This document shows positions 35,806 through 48,940 of a stretch of 64,000 nucleotides of DNA, one piece after another; within the stretch, counting starts at the first letter, position 1, and each line of letters starts with the position of its first letter. The position numbers and the translations under genes were made by a program. The notes under the pieces are model-generated. The model made no database searches. It had not been told where the DNA came from and was given only the letters and a program-made list of their open reading frames with translations. The DNA comes from Halichoerus grypus (Eukaryota > Chordata > Mammalia > Carnivora > Phocidae), in contig NC_135714.1 of assembly GCF_964656455.1 (NCBI RefSeq), positions 57,933,850 through 57,997,849 of the forward strand, written 5' to 3'.

Positions 35806-36941
35806 TGGGGGGTATAGTTCCATTCTTAGAGAATCTTACAGAACAAGGATTGAAGCAGTAGTTATAGATGCCCCACCAACACCATCAATGGAGACATTCC
35901 CTCAGTTGCCTTCCTGGGAGAAACTGACTTTATTAAGGAAGGTAATGATTTATGATTAATTCCTAATTGTCAAAGTCATTAGCCTCTTTTCAGCCGCTAC
36001 TTTACCTGACTGTTGTGGAATTTGACATCAATTGTTCCATTTTCCAAGGAGTCTCAATAAAATAATTCCCTCTTATTGCCTAGGTTCTGAACAATTTTCC
36101 CCATGATTCAGGCCACTGCCCTATTTCTATATTATATTCTTTCCCTAAGGAATCTCATTTCAATTACCATGTTTAAGCCTAATGAATTCATAACCCTTAT
36201 CTCCAACCCATTTAGATTCAGGGTTATCAGTGGAATTACTGTGTTTAAGCTAATGTTTCCTTAACCTTTATCTCCAACCTAAACAGATCTAAGATTACCA
36301 AATCCTATTCATTCTATGTCCTCCTATCTAATTACTTTCTTTGTGCTCACAACTACTACCTTAATTTGGCTTCTACCCGCTTTCACACATACTATTTCAA
36401 TTGTCAATCTTTCTGCCTCTGGTCCTAGTCTCCTCCATTTTATCCTCCACATTGCCACCTGAGTTACTTCTTTACCTTGTAAAAATTCATTTCTGAATAC
36501 AAAAACAATTCATGTTCATTGTAAAACATCTAAAAAGCATGCTATTTTAAACTTATTTTATGAGCATAGTTTCATGCCATTATGTATTCTCTATAATACC
36601 ATTTGTATTGAATATATAATGGATATATCATTTTAATACAAGCACTGCAAAATACTAATCTATAACCAAAACCATTATATGGACATGCTGTATTCTGTCA
36701 TTACAGCATTTCAAAGTTCTTTGAATTTTGAATGCCTTTACATAACACACACTTTCTTCAATTCCCCACAGTTTATACAAATTCCTATTATCCAGTGTTA
36801 TTCCTTCACTTTTGTCACCTATGTGTTTTTATTTTGTTGTTGCTATCTTCCGGTGGGTTTTTTTTTTTTTTTTTTAAATTTTCAGCTTTTATTACAAAGA
36901 GAAAAGAATGATCCCAGCTCATCTGGTGGTTTTTCAAAAAC

Positions 36942-37135
36942 TGTCTTGGAGGCACCTGAATGGTTCAGTCGGTTAAGCATCCAGCTTTTGATTTCGGCTC
37001 AGGTCATGGTCTGAGTGAGGGTCTTGAGATTGAGCCTGGCATTGGCTCTGCACTGGGCGTGGCACCTGCTTGGGATTATCTCTCTCCCTCTGCCCTGCCC
37101 CCGCTCCCCCAGGTCATGCACATGCACTCTCTCTC
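36942..37135 (+). mobile_element. Can-SINE
   Basis: Head GGCACCTGAATGGTTCAGTC with typical body. Short possible duplication TCAAAAAC at 36934-36941 and 37136-37143. The tail merges with an AT microsatellite. Confidence 0.85.
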
Positions 37136-37143
37136 TCAAAAAC

Positions 37144-37252
37144 ATATATATTATAATACATATATATAGCATATAATAATATATAACATAATATATAGTC
37201 ATATAATATATAACATAATATATGATATTATATATGATACATTTATATATAT
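37144..37252. repeat. AT-rich low-complexity tract
   Basis: Imperfect ATATATAATATATAACAT-type units, strongly self-complementary. It probably grew from the SINE tail. Confidence 0.8.
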
Positions 37253-37369
37253 TGGCATTTAAGTTGAAATGGACAATTTATCCAACATAAGAATGGATTT
37301 TCATTAATCCACCTGGGATCTGTTCCCTACCTACTATGCACTAGTCGCCATGTGAGGCAAGAAAATAGT

Positions 37370-37760
37370 GAAAACACAAACATGGTCCCTTATACCTTGA
37401 CACATAGTCTAATGTGAGAGACATATAAATGAAATAACTACTAAAAGAGAAACCTGACCTAGGACTTTTGTTTGAGGGTGGGGCTTCCCTGAGAAAATAA
37501 TGTTTGAACTGAGATCTATAGTAGAAATCACTTAGGCAAAAAAATAGAGAATATTGCTGGTCAAAGTGGTATATGTACAAAAGTCCTGAAAGGGGAGGTA
37601 TCAAATTGTGTGAAAAGAGCTGAAACACAAGAAGTGAATGGAACAATTTTTGCAAGATGACGCTGGAGAAGTTAGCAAAAGCCAAATCATTCAGGACATT
37701 GTGGACCACGTGAAGGAATCTGAGACCAATGTTGAGACAAAAATGTGCCTCCCTTTAATT
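37370..37760 (+). repeat. Old interspersed repeat, family not assigned
   Basis: Same family by eye as 14700-15040 and 55880-56640 ('catggtccctta', 'tttgaactgagatct', 'aggacattgtggaccacgtgaaggaatctgagac'). Confidence 0.45.
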
Positions 37761-38870
37761 GCTATCCATCCAATGACCCTAGTTTTCTCTTTCTTTCTTT
37801 TCAGTTACTCATATGACATGATTTTGAGATCTCTTTCACCGTCCAATCATTCTTTTTTGGAACTTAAAATTTTCTTAGTCTACTGCTTGGAAGCAGAGCC
37901 AAGTAAGAAATTGTTAAGCTGAGGGCTAGGGGGATGGCAATCTAGCACAAATAGTGATTACTACTGGTCACTTTAGTAGAATACAGTTGCTACACAATTC
38001 AAATTTAATTAAATGTTATTGGGTAATGAATTTATATTTTACACTAAACTTTCTTCCAAAAATATGTCTCATATCTTAAAGTTTATTTCGGTTAAAATTA
38101 AAATCATATTGCTTATAGCATGTAGTTCTAGGTTGGGTAAAGGGGAACATAGGAATGGAAAACTTAAAGATTCCTGTATAGCAAGAGAAAGCCAGTCTGA
38201 GATTTAAAATATACCAAGGATAATCTACAACGAAATAATGTGTACTAACTATCGGTTATTAAACAAATAAGCTACACACATTTAATTTTTGTCCTCCATT
38301 TTATGTCTGTTAGTTTGACAATTTTTGTTCTTAGTTTGGAGAACCTAAAGTGGTTATTTCATAGAACAACTCCTACGTAGAGATTTGTGAGTTCCCAATT
38401 TTTTACTTTCAAATTGAACATCAAAAGAAACATTTTCAGAGTTCAGACGTAGAGCAAGCAAGTATATTAATAACTAGCAGAAATATTAAAAATTAGAACA
38501 ATTCCTGCCATGTATCTTTCTCAGGACAAATTGAGCTTGTTAAAAAGTTTGATCTGCTAATACAAGACAGAATCCCAAGGAACTTATTCATTCATTTACT
38601 GATTATTCCACAGACATTTTTTAACTACTATGTGATATACACTACTTAGAACACTGGGTATAGCTCATTAAAAAGTACATAGTTTATGAGTGCATTATAT
38701 GCAAGAAATAGTATAATAAACCTTTGACATATAAGGGATTCTCCCAGTGACCTTGAATCCTCAAATATGCAAGTATTTTATATCACATAACTTAACCCAG
38801 AAAATACAGTAAATTATAACCAGTCTTTTATATTTTCACATGTAACAATAAGTTTTAAAAATAGGCAGAG
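37761..38870. other. Intergenic sequence, nothing recognised
   Basis: AT-rich, no supported feature. Confidence 0.4.
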
Positions 38871-38899
38871 GTTCTAGTCTGGCATGTAAGGAGCTTAAA

Positions 38900-40830
38900 A
38901 GTGGCCACTCCATCCTAACAACAAACCAAGTAAACAGCTGAACAAACTAAAAATCAACAACTCTTCTTAGATCTGTCAGAGAAGTGAGGTCACAGAGCCA
39001 ATCACTGCCCCCAAAATTGAAGACACAGACAAATGGACAGAGAATCACAACTTACTGGAGCAGAAATCTTCATGGCAACTGGTGTTGGGGTAGGAAAACC
39101 TGAAGTGTAATTGAGAAGTTGCTGGAGGCTTAGTGTGGACAAAGCTGAGAGTGTAAAACTCTAGGGGGATCCGATCATAGGGGCTCCCATGCTTTGATGA
39201 GTTTTACCTGCAGGAGCCTTACTAGGTCCTCACAGTGACTATTGCAGGAAAATTTAATATTACTGATTACTTTCAAAAATAACCATTTTGAAATACACTG
39301 GAGCATTATGTTCTTCCTAACAACGCCTGTCCTCAGAAGAAAGTATTTTACCAAAACCTAACCCGTTGGGGTTTTATCAGAGCCTAACCTAATGCCAGGT
39401 CACTCTGGCCATCCTGTCCCATGTGAGGTGGAGTGAGAAGGGGAGAGGCTAAGAAGCACTATTGAAGTTCACAGTGGCACAAACTCACAGAGACTGAGAC
39501 CTAATCATAGGACTACAGAACACTAACCATTCCCCCACATCCTATCCTGCATTACTAAAGACCTATTTATTACGTTCCTTTTACCCAGTATATCATGTCC
39601 ACTTTCAATGAAAACCTGCAATCATACTAAAAGCCAAAAAATAGTTTGAAGAGACTGAACAGTCATCAAAACCGGAGTCAGATATGGCATGAATGTTGGA
39701 ATTATTAGGCCAAGAATTTTAACAAAAATATATGATTATATGCTAAAACCTTTAATGGCAAAAGTAGACAACATGCAACAACAGACTGATAATGTAAGCA
39801 GAGAGATGAAAATTCTATAAAGGAATAAAAAATAAACACCAACAGAAATGAGGAACGTCTTTGTTGGATTCATAAGTAGGCTGGACTCAGCTAAAGAAAG
39901 AATTGCTGAGCCCGAGGTTATGACAATAGAATCTTCCAAAACTGAAAAACAGAGAGAAAAAAAGACTGAAAAAAACAACAAACAAACAAACAAGAAAACA
40001 GAACAGCATATCCAAGAACTGTGGGACAATTACAAAGGGTAGAAAATGCATGTAATGGGAATACCAGGAGAAAAAACAGAGAAAGGTTTAAGTAATATTT
40101 AAAGCAATGATAACTGAGAAAGTTCCCCAAATTAATGTCAGACACCAAACTACAGATCCAGGAAGCTCAGAGAACACTAAGCAGGATAAATGCAAAAAAC
40201 AAACAAACAAAAACCCAAGAAACCAAACAACAACAACAAAAAAAAACTATACCTAGTCATACCATATTCAAACTGAAGAAAATCAAAAATAAAGAAAAAG
40301 TCTTGAAAGAAGCAAGGGAAAGAAATATCTTACCTACAGGGGAGCAAAGATAAGAATTATGTTCTTCTCCTTAGAAACCATGCAAGCAAAAAAGGAGTGG
40401 GGTGAAATATTTAAAACATTGAAAAAAAACACCCCACTGACCTAGAATTCTGCACCCTGAAAAATTATCCTGCAGAAGTGAAGGAGAAATACTTCCTTAG
40501 ACAAACAATAATTGACAGAATGTGTTGCCAGTAGACCTGCATTGTAAGAATTGTTTAAGAAAGTTCTTCAGAGAGAATGAAAATAATATAGATAGATAAC
40601 ATGGATCTGCATAAAGAAATTCATTGGAGAATGAATTGAAGGAAAAATAAAATTTTTTTATTCTTGATTGATCTAACAGATAATGGTTGGTTCAAAATAA
40701 TAATACCAACAAAGTATTTGCTTATGTATACTAATGTGTGAGTGTGTGTAGGGTGTGTGTGTATATATATATATAAGCTTGTGTATAAGTGAAATGAATG
40801 ACAGAAATGATACAAGGGGTGGGCAGGATG
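38900..40830 (+). mobile_element. L1M-type 5'/ORF1-region relic
   Basis: The sequence follows old L1M 5' parts ('aaagaaagaattgctgagcccgaggttatgacaatagaa', 'ccaaattaatgtcagacaccaaactac', 'gaaacatggatc'-like phrases near 40600). It is broken by A-rich expansions around 39975 and 40200. Open frames at 39848-40042 and 40135-40353 are ORF1-side remnants, not genes. Confidence 0.65.
40736..40775 (+). repeat. (GT)n(AT)n microsatellite
   Basis: GTGTGAGTGTGTGTAGGGTG followed by GTGTATATATATATATA. Confidence 0.8.
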
Positions 40831-41269
40831 AATTAGGAATATTTTGTTAAAAGGTACTCACACCACCCATGAAGTGGTATAGTGGTATTTGAAAGTGGGC
40901 TTGGATTAGTTGTAAATGTATGTTGGAAAGTTTAAGAAAACCACTAAAAAAAGAAAAAAAAGAAAAAATTAATTGATATGCTAAGATTTAAGAGAAAATG
41001 GAATCAAATGAAATGCACAGTTAACACCACAAAAGACAGAAAAAGTGTGAAAGACGAAATAGGAACAAAGGAAAAGGGCAATCAGTAGAAAACAGTAGCA
41101 GATGTGGTTAATATTACTCCAACTATATCAATGATCATTTTACTTTTTTAAGTAAAAAGTATTTTAATTTTAAAATATTCTTTCTATATTATAATCTTTA
41201 TTTCAAAATATTTAATCTTTAATTTATAATTACCCATTATTTTCCCCCTCACTCCTTTCTTTAAAATTA

Positions 41270-41730
41270 GAAAAAGTTATTGAAGTATAATTAACATACA
41301 ATATATTAGTTTTCAGTGTATGACATAATGATTAATAATTCTGTGCATTACTCAGTGCTCACCACAGTAAGTGTAGTCACCCTCTGTCACCAAGTAACAT
41401 TATTACAAACTGATTGCCTGTTTTCATCTTTGTGACTTATTTATTTTATGACTGGAAGTTTGTACCTCTTAATCCACTTTATCTATTTCACTCATCCCCC
41501 CCCACCCATCTCCCTTCTGGCAACCATTAGTTTATTCTCTGTATATAAGAGTCTGTGTCTTTTTTTCTTTGTTTGTTCATTTGTTTTCTTTTTTAAATTC
41601 CACATAAGTGTAATCATATGATATTTGACTTTCTTTGACTGACTTATTTCACTTAGCATTATACCTTCTAGGTCCATCCATGTTGTTGCAAATGGCAAGA
41701 TCTCATTCTTTTTCATAACTGAGTAATATT

Positions 41731-41777
<47 letters not shown>

Positions 41778-42315
41778 CACTTCTTTATCTACTCATCTAT
41801 GGGCGGACACAGGTTGCTTCCATATATTGACTATTGTAAATAATGCTGCAATAAAGAGAGGTGCATATATCTTTTTGAATTAGTGTTTTCATTTTGGGAG
41901 AATGAATACCCAGTATCAGAATTACTGGATCATATGGTATTTTTATTTTCAATTTTTGAGGAATGTCCATACTGTTTTCCACAGTGACCACATCCCCACC
42001 AACAGTGCATAAGGGTTCTTTCTCCACATCCTCAACAAAACTTGTTATTTCTTGTTTTGTGTTTTTTTTTTTAACTAGCCATTCTGAGAAGTGTGAAGTG
42101 ATATCTCATTGTAGTTTTGATTTGAATTTCCCTGATGATTAGTGACATTGAGTGTCTTTTCATGTGTCTGTTAGCCATCTGTGTGTCTTCTTTGGAAAAA
42201 TGTCTATTCAGGTCCTCTGCCCATTTTTAATCAGATTATATGGGGGCGGGGTTGGTGTTCAGTTGTCTAAGTTCTTTATATATTTATATATTTTGGGTAG
42301 TATCCCTTAGTGGAC
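41270..42315 (-). mobile_element. L1 3' end with ORF2 C-terminus
   Basis: The minus strand carries conserved L1 ORF2 C-terminal blocks with stops and frameshifts: LKIKIPYDPVIL and MKTLIQKDI near 41900-42000, then ILPFATTWMDLEGIMLSEIS near 41640-41710, then 3' UTR down to about 41270. A TG microsatellite has expanded inside the element. Confidence 0.85.
41734..41776 (+). repeat. (TG)n microsatellite inside L1
   Basis: About 20 uninterrupted TG units. The matching site in the L1 at 16250-16266 has a shorter GT run, so the expansion occurred at the same position of two L1 copies. Confidence 0.9.
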
Positions 42316-42316
42316 G

Positions 42317-42435
42317 GATCATTTTTTAACATACAGTGTTATATTAATTTCAGGTGTACAATATAGTGGTTCAACAATTCCATAAGTCACCCAGTGCTCA
42401 TCACAACCAATGAGCTTCTTACAGAGTCAAATTTA
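42317..42435 (-). mobile_element. Second L1 3' UTR fragment
   Basis: 'ttaacatacagtgttatattaatttcagg' and 'cacccagtgctcatcacaacc' are the same 3' UTR part seen at 41285-41370, so this is a separate short insertion. Confidence 0.6.
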
Positions 42436-42820
42436 TTGATACAGAATTTTTAATTTAATGTAGTTATAATTCTTTTGGAGTAGTTATAATCATTTGTTTG
42501 CTTGAGTGACTGAAATGTGTTTTCACTGATGGACAATGTTATGTGGATTTGAGATCACAATTTCCTTAGCAAAATGTAGAGGAAGGAATAGAAAGACTTA
42601 AGGAAATAGGAAAACTTGAATGGATTTATCATGTTCACTCTTTCTCCTACTTTCCACTTCTCCCAGAAAGGCTCAAAGAATACACCCTTCAGCAAGGTAT
42701 TGAGAAGGCAGTGAGAAAAGGGTCAGCAGTCTTAAAAAGCTCAGCACTCTAGTATCTTTCATCTAGGGCCAAAAAATTTTTTAGTGCTGTTGAGGATCTA
42801 TGAAGAGGCTCTCTGATTTT

Positions 42821-42948
42821 TTTTTTAAGTAGGCTCCACACCCAGTGTGGAGCCCAACGCAGGGCTTGAACTCACAACTCTGAGATCAAGACCTGAGCTG
42901 AGATCAAGAGTCAGACACTTAACCAGCTGAGCCACCCAAGTGCCCCAA
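42821..42948 (-). mobile_element. Can-SINE, short type
   Basis: Reverse orientation. Duplication GGCTCTCTGATTTT (42807-42820) and GCCTCTCTGATTTT (42949-42962), one mismatch. Confidence 0.9.
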
Positions 42949-43136
42949 GCCTCTCTGATTTTAATAAAAATGATGTTATCCCACAGTAACACAGATCAAG
43001 TTATAACATTTAAGCAATAGAGGCAAGGTAGGTATGATTTCCATAAGTGTAAGACTACAATTGATATTGAGAATGAAAGGATCTTTGGTAATGGCAAATT
43101 GACCATGAAGCTCCTTAGGATTTAAATAGATAGGCA

Positions 43137-43220
43137 CGCAAACAATGAATCATGGAACACTACATCAAAAACTAATGATATAATGTATGGTGATTAATAT
43201 AATAAAATTAAATTTAAAAA
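43137..43220 (+). mobile_element. Minimal L1 3'-end insertion
   Basis: About 80 bp ending in the carnivore L1 3' terminus ('aatcatggaacactacatcaaaaactaatgat...gtatggtgattaa') and an A-rich tail. Near-duplicate flanks AAATAGATAGGCA and AAATAAATAGGCA support a very short 5'-truncated insertion. Confidence 0.8.
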
Positions 43221-43559
43221 TAAATAGGCAGCTCACAAGAATAACCAGGGTTGCCACTTTGCACATAGCTCTTAGCAATATTTACATTGTAGTCTCTACA
43301 GATGGAGTTTCCTGGAGCATAAGACCCCCTACAATGAGAATTGTGCACCTGTGAGTTATGCAAAATGGTGGCCCTGATAAAACTTAAAAATTGAATATTG
43401 CATATTCTACCTAATCTCTAGATCTAAGAACCCCAAGAAAAGGTCACATGAGAAAGATACGTGTATCACAGGTACATGGTATAAATCTTTCTCCTTACTT
43501 TCCATAAGGAACCCATAGACATTCATTAATGCTTCACCCTATTTCTTCACCTCTATCTC

Positions 43560-44096
43560 CCTCCACATTCTTGCTATGTCCTTACCATAGCCAGAGTGTA
43601 TTTTCCTGCCCCCTCAGCAATATGACTTGCTTGGCCAACATCATATAGATGGAAGTAACATTGTGCCAATTCTGAGCTTATGCAAGCAGTTGCACACATT
43701 TACTTGACTTCTTGCTCCTCTGTCATTGTCATGAGAACACATCCCAGCTAGCTCACTGATCCAAGAGAAAAGAGACAGTGGAGGAAACCCACACCAGCAA
43801 ACCTGTAGCATAAAGCAGAACTAACCTCAGCTAAACTACAGATATAGGAATAAGCCCAGCTGAGATCACCAGACCTACCCAGGCAAGTCTATTCACACTT
43901 ACCACTAAAAAAGAAGAACACCACCCGTGGGTCTTTTTGGATTTTTGAAGATACAAATGGCATTTTTGTATGCTGTCCAACCTATTTAATCCAGCCTAGA
44001 GCAGTTGACCCATGCACTGATGTAAGCAAGAATAAGTGTATGAACCACTGAATTTGGGAGCAATTTGTTATGCAACAGTAGTGGATCAATACTATA
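43560..44096 (+). mobile_element. ERVL/MaLR-type LTR
   Basis: 'gtaacattgtgccaattctgagc' near 43658 and 'ccactgaatttgggagcaatttgttatgcaacagtagtgg' near 44045 are typical of old LTRs of this group. Immediately followed by pol-like sequence, so it is probably the 5' LTR. Confidence 0.6.
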
Positions 44097-46850
44097 CCTG
44101 TGCACCGGGAAAAGGGAACTATTCAGGAATTTACTGGACACTGACTCTTAGCATATTTGAATCCCCAGGACTTGAAATGCCACTATGATCTACCAGTCAG
44201 AAGGGTTGCTTATGGAAGTCAGGTAATAAATTAGAGTTTGGGCTTGAGTCTGCCTCATGATGGCTCACAAACTCATCCTCTTGTTAATTCTCCAGTTCTT
44301 TTATGGATATATTTAACATTGTAGAAATACCAGGATTGCCTTCCTAACCTGTAGAATGAGGACATTTAAGGAGGAAGGCCAAATGGAAGCCCGTGGAACT
44401 ATTCTCCCCAACAAAATTAGTAAAGCTGCATTCCTGGGGAAATTGCAGGATTAGTGCTACCATAAAAGACTTGAAAGATGGGATGTCAATGATTTCTTTT
44501 TATTCAGATTTATCTATCCCCTTTGGCCTACATAGAAACAGATGAATCTTAGAGAATAACAGTAGATTACTGTAAATATAATCAGGTAGTGACTTTAGTA
44601 ACAGCTGCTATCCCTGATATGGCTTCTTGAATAAAGCAAATCAACACAACCTCTAGCAGTTAGAATAAGGCTACTAATCTGGCTTTTCTTCCCTATCTCG
44701 ATAAGAAGAGATCTCCGGAAGGTACTTGTTTTTTACCTTGTGGTAACACAAATGTATTTTCATTGATCTATTTTAGCTCTCCAGCTCTGGCTTACAAACT
44801 ATTCTGCAGAGACCTTTCCCATTTACTATCTCATAATCCTACAAAACATCACACTGGTCAACTACTTTGATGATGTGCTCATTGGGCTTAGTGACTAGAT
44901 TTCAGAGAATGGGAGATGAACTCCATTGAAAATCCAGGTAACTGTGACCTCACTGAAATTTCTGGGGATAAGGCAGTCTTGAGCATCTTAAGATATTCTC
45001 TCCAGTGCATAGGAAAAGTTCTGCACCTTTTACCCATATCAGTAAGAGAGAGATAGAACACCTGATGAGCCTCTGAATTCTTTTTAAGTAACGTATACTA
45101 TAATTGGATGTACTACTTCAATTTCTTCAATGAAAATTACCAACCTTGAAAGGTCCTCAAAAGCAAGAGAAATTTCTAGCTGGCCTATGCTGTAGCATGA
45201 CCAGTAATTAAGTGTCAAAAACAGATGAAGATGCTCTTTGGAGCCTGTGGGCAGCCCCATTAGGAGAATCACAATGTAGGCCCTTAAGGCTTTGGATCAA
45301 TGTCATATGATTAACTACTCTCCATTTGAGAAACAGTCCCTGGCTGGCTTTGTGAGCCTTGGTAGAGACTTAACACCTTACCATGAGAATTTAAGGACTT
45401 GGGGTCTTAGATAACCATCACAAACTTGGTTTTATGTAATCTAACAAGCCATAAAGCTGAATACATCCAGAATCACTGCAAAATCAACTGGAAGTGACAT
45501 ATAGAAGATTGGAACAAAGCTAGTCCTGAAGCTACTGGTAAATACCACAACCAAGTAGGTGGTTCACATTACCAGCTGCCTACTGTTTCTATATTGCCAC
45601 CATTCCATCAACCCATACTTGTGACTACATGGGGAATTTTCTATTACCAGTTGACTTAGGAAGTAAAAATTCAAGCCTGGTTTGCAGATAGTTCTGGAAA
45701 ATGAGCCGGCCCCCGCCAGAAGCAGAATGCTGTAATATTACAGTCATTCAGAGGTGACTGAAATACACACAGAAGGGAAAATTCTCCAAGGGGAAGAACT
45801 TTGGTCAGTGTATCTCTTTTTCCAATTTGTTTACTTTGTCCAAGCGATGTCCTATGCCTATTTATGGGCAATGGTTAATAGTTTGGCTGGACAGACAGGG
45901 ACATGGGAAAAACAAGACTGAAAGATTGAAGGATAAATAAACTTGGAGAAACAATATGCAGATGGAACTCCTGCATCCTGCAAGTGTGAGGATACTTTAT
46001 CTCATGTAAATACCAATAACAATAACAACAAAAGAGGCCAACCGGGGAGGTTTATCATTAAGTAGGTAGCCAATATAACCTCTTCTGTGGCTACCAGTTA
46101 GTTAGCTTTTTTCCCCAGTTAGTCAGTGCTTGTTCAATTGTTCCCTGAACAAAGTATCATGATGGCAGAGATAGATAGAAGTTATTTATGATCTCAGAAC
46201 AACATGGACTTCTCTACTGCAAGGCTGACCTGTCTATTGCTATAGTTGGGAGCCTAATCTACCAGCAGTAGAGAGGCAATGCTGTACATTTGTAACATCA
46301 TATACCAGGGGGCCCAGTCGGCCTCTGGTAATAGGTTGATTTTATTTGACTTCTTCTATCATGGAGGTAGCATTAATTTGTCCTCATAGAATGGGTCATT
46401 ATTGTGCAGCTGTATTTGTCTTTCTTGCTTGCCATACTTCCTCTAGCAACGCTATTTATAAAATGACAAAACGCCTCATTCCCCATTAGGGAACCTCACA
46501 CAACATTGCATCTGACCAAAGAACTAGTTTTACTGTAAATGAACTAAAGCAAAAGGATAACAACCATGTGATCACTGATTTTAAATGGTTTATAAACCTG
46601 TGTGATTACTGAACTATAAAGCAATGACTTTATAGAATGGTGGAATGATCTATTGAAGAACTCATTTATGATACAGGGAACAAGTTGGGAAATACTGTCT
46701 TACAAGATTCAAATACTGTTTCTCCCAGTAACAGAACACAAGGGTCTGAGAACAAAGGGGTGGCAGTGGGATGGCATCAGTCACTATTACACCTAATGGC
46801 TGGAGGGATTATACAATTTATTGGCCAGACTTAGACACTTTTAAGAATGA
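44097..46850 (+). pseudogene. Decayed ERVL-like pol remnant
   Basis: This is an ancient endogenous retrovirus relic. The plus strand around 44850-44890 would read ...LVNYFDDVLIGL..., matching the YxDD catalytic motif region of retroviral reverse transcriptase. Downstream pieces in the expected order resemble the connection/RNase H part (about 45320-45360 and 45640-45930) and an integrase-like part (about 46120-46420). Frames are broken by many stops and indels and no long open frame remains, so it cannot be functional. The LTR before it and the order of domains support ERV class III. The right boundary is approximate and no 3' LTR is recognised before the next L1. Confidence 0.6.
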
Positions 46851-47127
46851 AATAGAGCATCAAAAAATTAAAATTATATAATAATTTAAAACATGTATTA
46901 ACTGACAAATTAGTTTTATTATATTGGTGGCCCTATAAAATAGACTCTTTAAAAACTATTTTCAAAAATAAATCTGGATACACTAGAGAAAAATAAAAAC
47001 AAACTGCTTAATACTGATTATCAGTATATTAAAAATAATGATCAATAATTATTCTATACATATTCATGCATTTTCATCAGTTTATTGACTACATCTGTCC
47101 CTTATACCATGTATTTTTTTAACTTCT

Positions 47128-47945
47128 GAAGAATATATTTTTTTCCAACTTCACTGAGATATAATTGATGTATAACATTGTGTTAAGTTTAAGGTATACA
47201 ACATGATGATTTGATACACATACATACAGATTCTTCTCAACTTACAATGGGGTTATATCCAGATAAATCCACCCGAAGTTGAAAGTATTGTAAGTCAAAA
47301 ATGTATTTAATACACCTAACCTACCCAGCATCATTGCTTAGTCTAGGCTGCCTAGAATGTGCTCAGAACACTTCCTATGAGCTACAGTTTGGCAAAATTA
47401 TCTAACACAAAGCCTATTTTATAATATAGTGTTGAATATCTCGTAATTTATTGAATACTGTACTAAAAGTGAAAAGCAGAATGTCTATATTGGTACAGAA
47501 TGATTGCAAGCATATTGGCTGCTTACCCTCATGGTTACATGGCTGATGGGAGCTGTGGCACACTGTCACATGATACAATACTGCATATCACTAACCTGGG
47601 GAAAAAAATTGAATTCAAAATTTGAAGTATGGTTTCCACTGAATGTGTATTGCTTTCATAGCATCGTAAAGTCAATGGTATAAAATCATAAGTTGGAGAC
47701 TGTCTGTATTGCAAAATGACTACCACAATAAAGTTAACTAACATCCCCCATCACCTCACATTATTACCTTTTTCTGTTGTTGGTAATAATAACACTTAAA
47801 ATCTACTCCCTTTAGTAACTTTCAAATATACAATACGTTACTGTTAATTATAGTCACATGCTGTACATTAGATCACCAGAATTTACTTATTTTACAACTG
47901 GAAGTTTATACCATTTGACCAATATCCCCCCATTTTCCCCCAACC
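47128..47945 (-). mobile_element. L1 3' UTR split by a Tigger-like element
   Basis: 47128-47226 ('cttcactgagatataattgatgtataac') and 47709-47945 ('accagaatttacttattttacaactggaagtttata') are consecutive parts of an L1 3' UTR in reverse orientation. Confidence 0.75.
47227..47706. mobile_element. Tc1/mariner (Tigger-like) non-autonomous element
   Basis: 480 bp with terminal inverted repeats, left CAGATTCTTCTCAACTTACA and right (reverse complement) CAGACAGTCTCCAACTTATG, and TA dinucleotides on both sides (47225-47226, 47707-47708), as expected for this superfamily. No transposase frame. Confidence 0.8.
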
Positions 47946-48460
47946 CCAGTGCTTGTGAAGAATATATTTTAATATGGTGCTATGTTTGTAATTTTTAATA
48001 AAAATATCTCTAAACTTCTTTAACATTGTAGTAAACAAATTTAAAATTGTTGATGCTCTCAATTGACGGTCCTCTGTTGATCTTAGTATTTTTCTTTGGG
48101 AAAGTACTCTCTCTATAAGTTAATATAGGTACGTGGTAAACTCAGGGCAAATTATTCCAAATGGAGTATATTCTCAAGTTAGATTTTGTTTTATTAAATA
48201 TATAAATATTTCAGCCCAAATATTTTCAGTTACTGTCTTTTTTGCTTTCCTCATAGTATCTTTCTTTGATCAATATTTTTATAAGACAAAACTCATCAAA
48301 TAAATTATCTCTATTTTATGATTCTTTGAATATTATATTGAATTTAGATGTTATACAATAATAAGCAACTTCTCAATTTCATTCCATTCTTGTACAAAAT
48401 ATAAATTTATTCAAGTAAAAATAGAGACTCCACAGAAGAATCTTTTCAGAAGTCAAGGGT

Positions 48461-48940
48461 ACTTGTTTCCCATTGCCACTGTAATAAATTACCACAAACC
48501 CAGTGTCTTAAAACAACACAAATTTATCATCTTACAATTCTGGAGGTCAGAAGTCTGAAATGGGTTTCTCTGGGCTAAAATGCCAAGATATTGGCAGAAT
48601 TTCATCCCTTCTGAATGCTCTGGGGGAATTCTGTTTACTTGAATTTTCTAGCTTCTAGAAGTTGCTTGAATTCTTTGGCTTGTGGCCTCTTCATCTTAAG
48701 AAGTATCCCTCCAACCTCTGTTTCCATTATCATATCTCCCGTGACTCTCTTTCTCTTCTATCTTTTAAAAGATCCTTGGATTATTACATTGGGCTCATGT
48801 GGATAATTCAGTATAGGCTCCACATTCCAGGAACCTTAACTTAATCACATCTGCCCAGTCCGCTTTGCCATGTAACATTACATATTCACAGGTTCCTGAG
48901 ATTAGGATGGGACTAGGAATGTTTTCAAATGTCTGGGTCA
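48461..48940 (-). mobile_element. MLT1-like MaLR LTR
   Basis: The plus strand runs 'aataaattaccacaaacccagtgtcttaaaacaacacaaatttatc' to 'gccatgtaacattacatattcacaggttcc', the reverse complement of an MLT1-type LTR. Confidence 0.75.
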
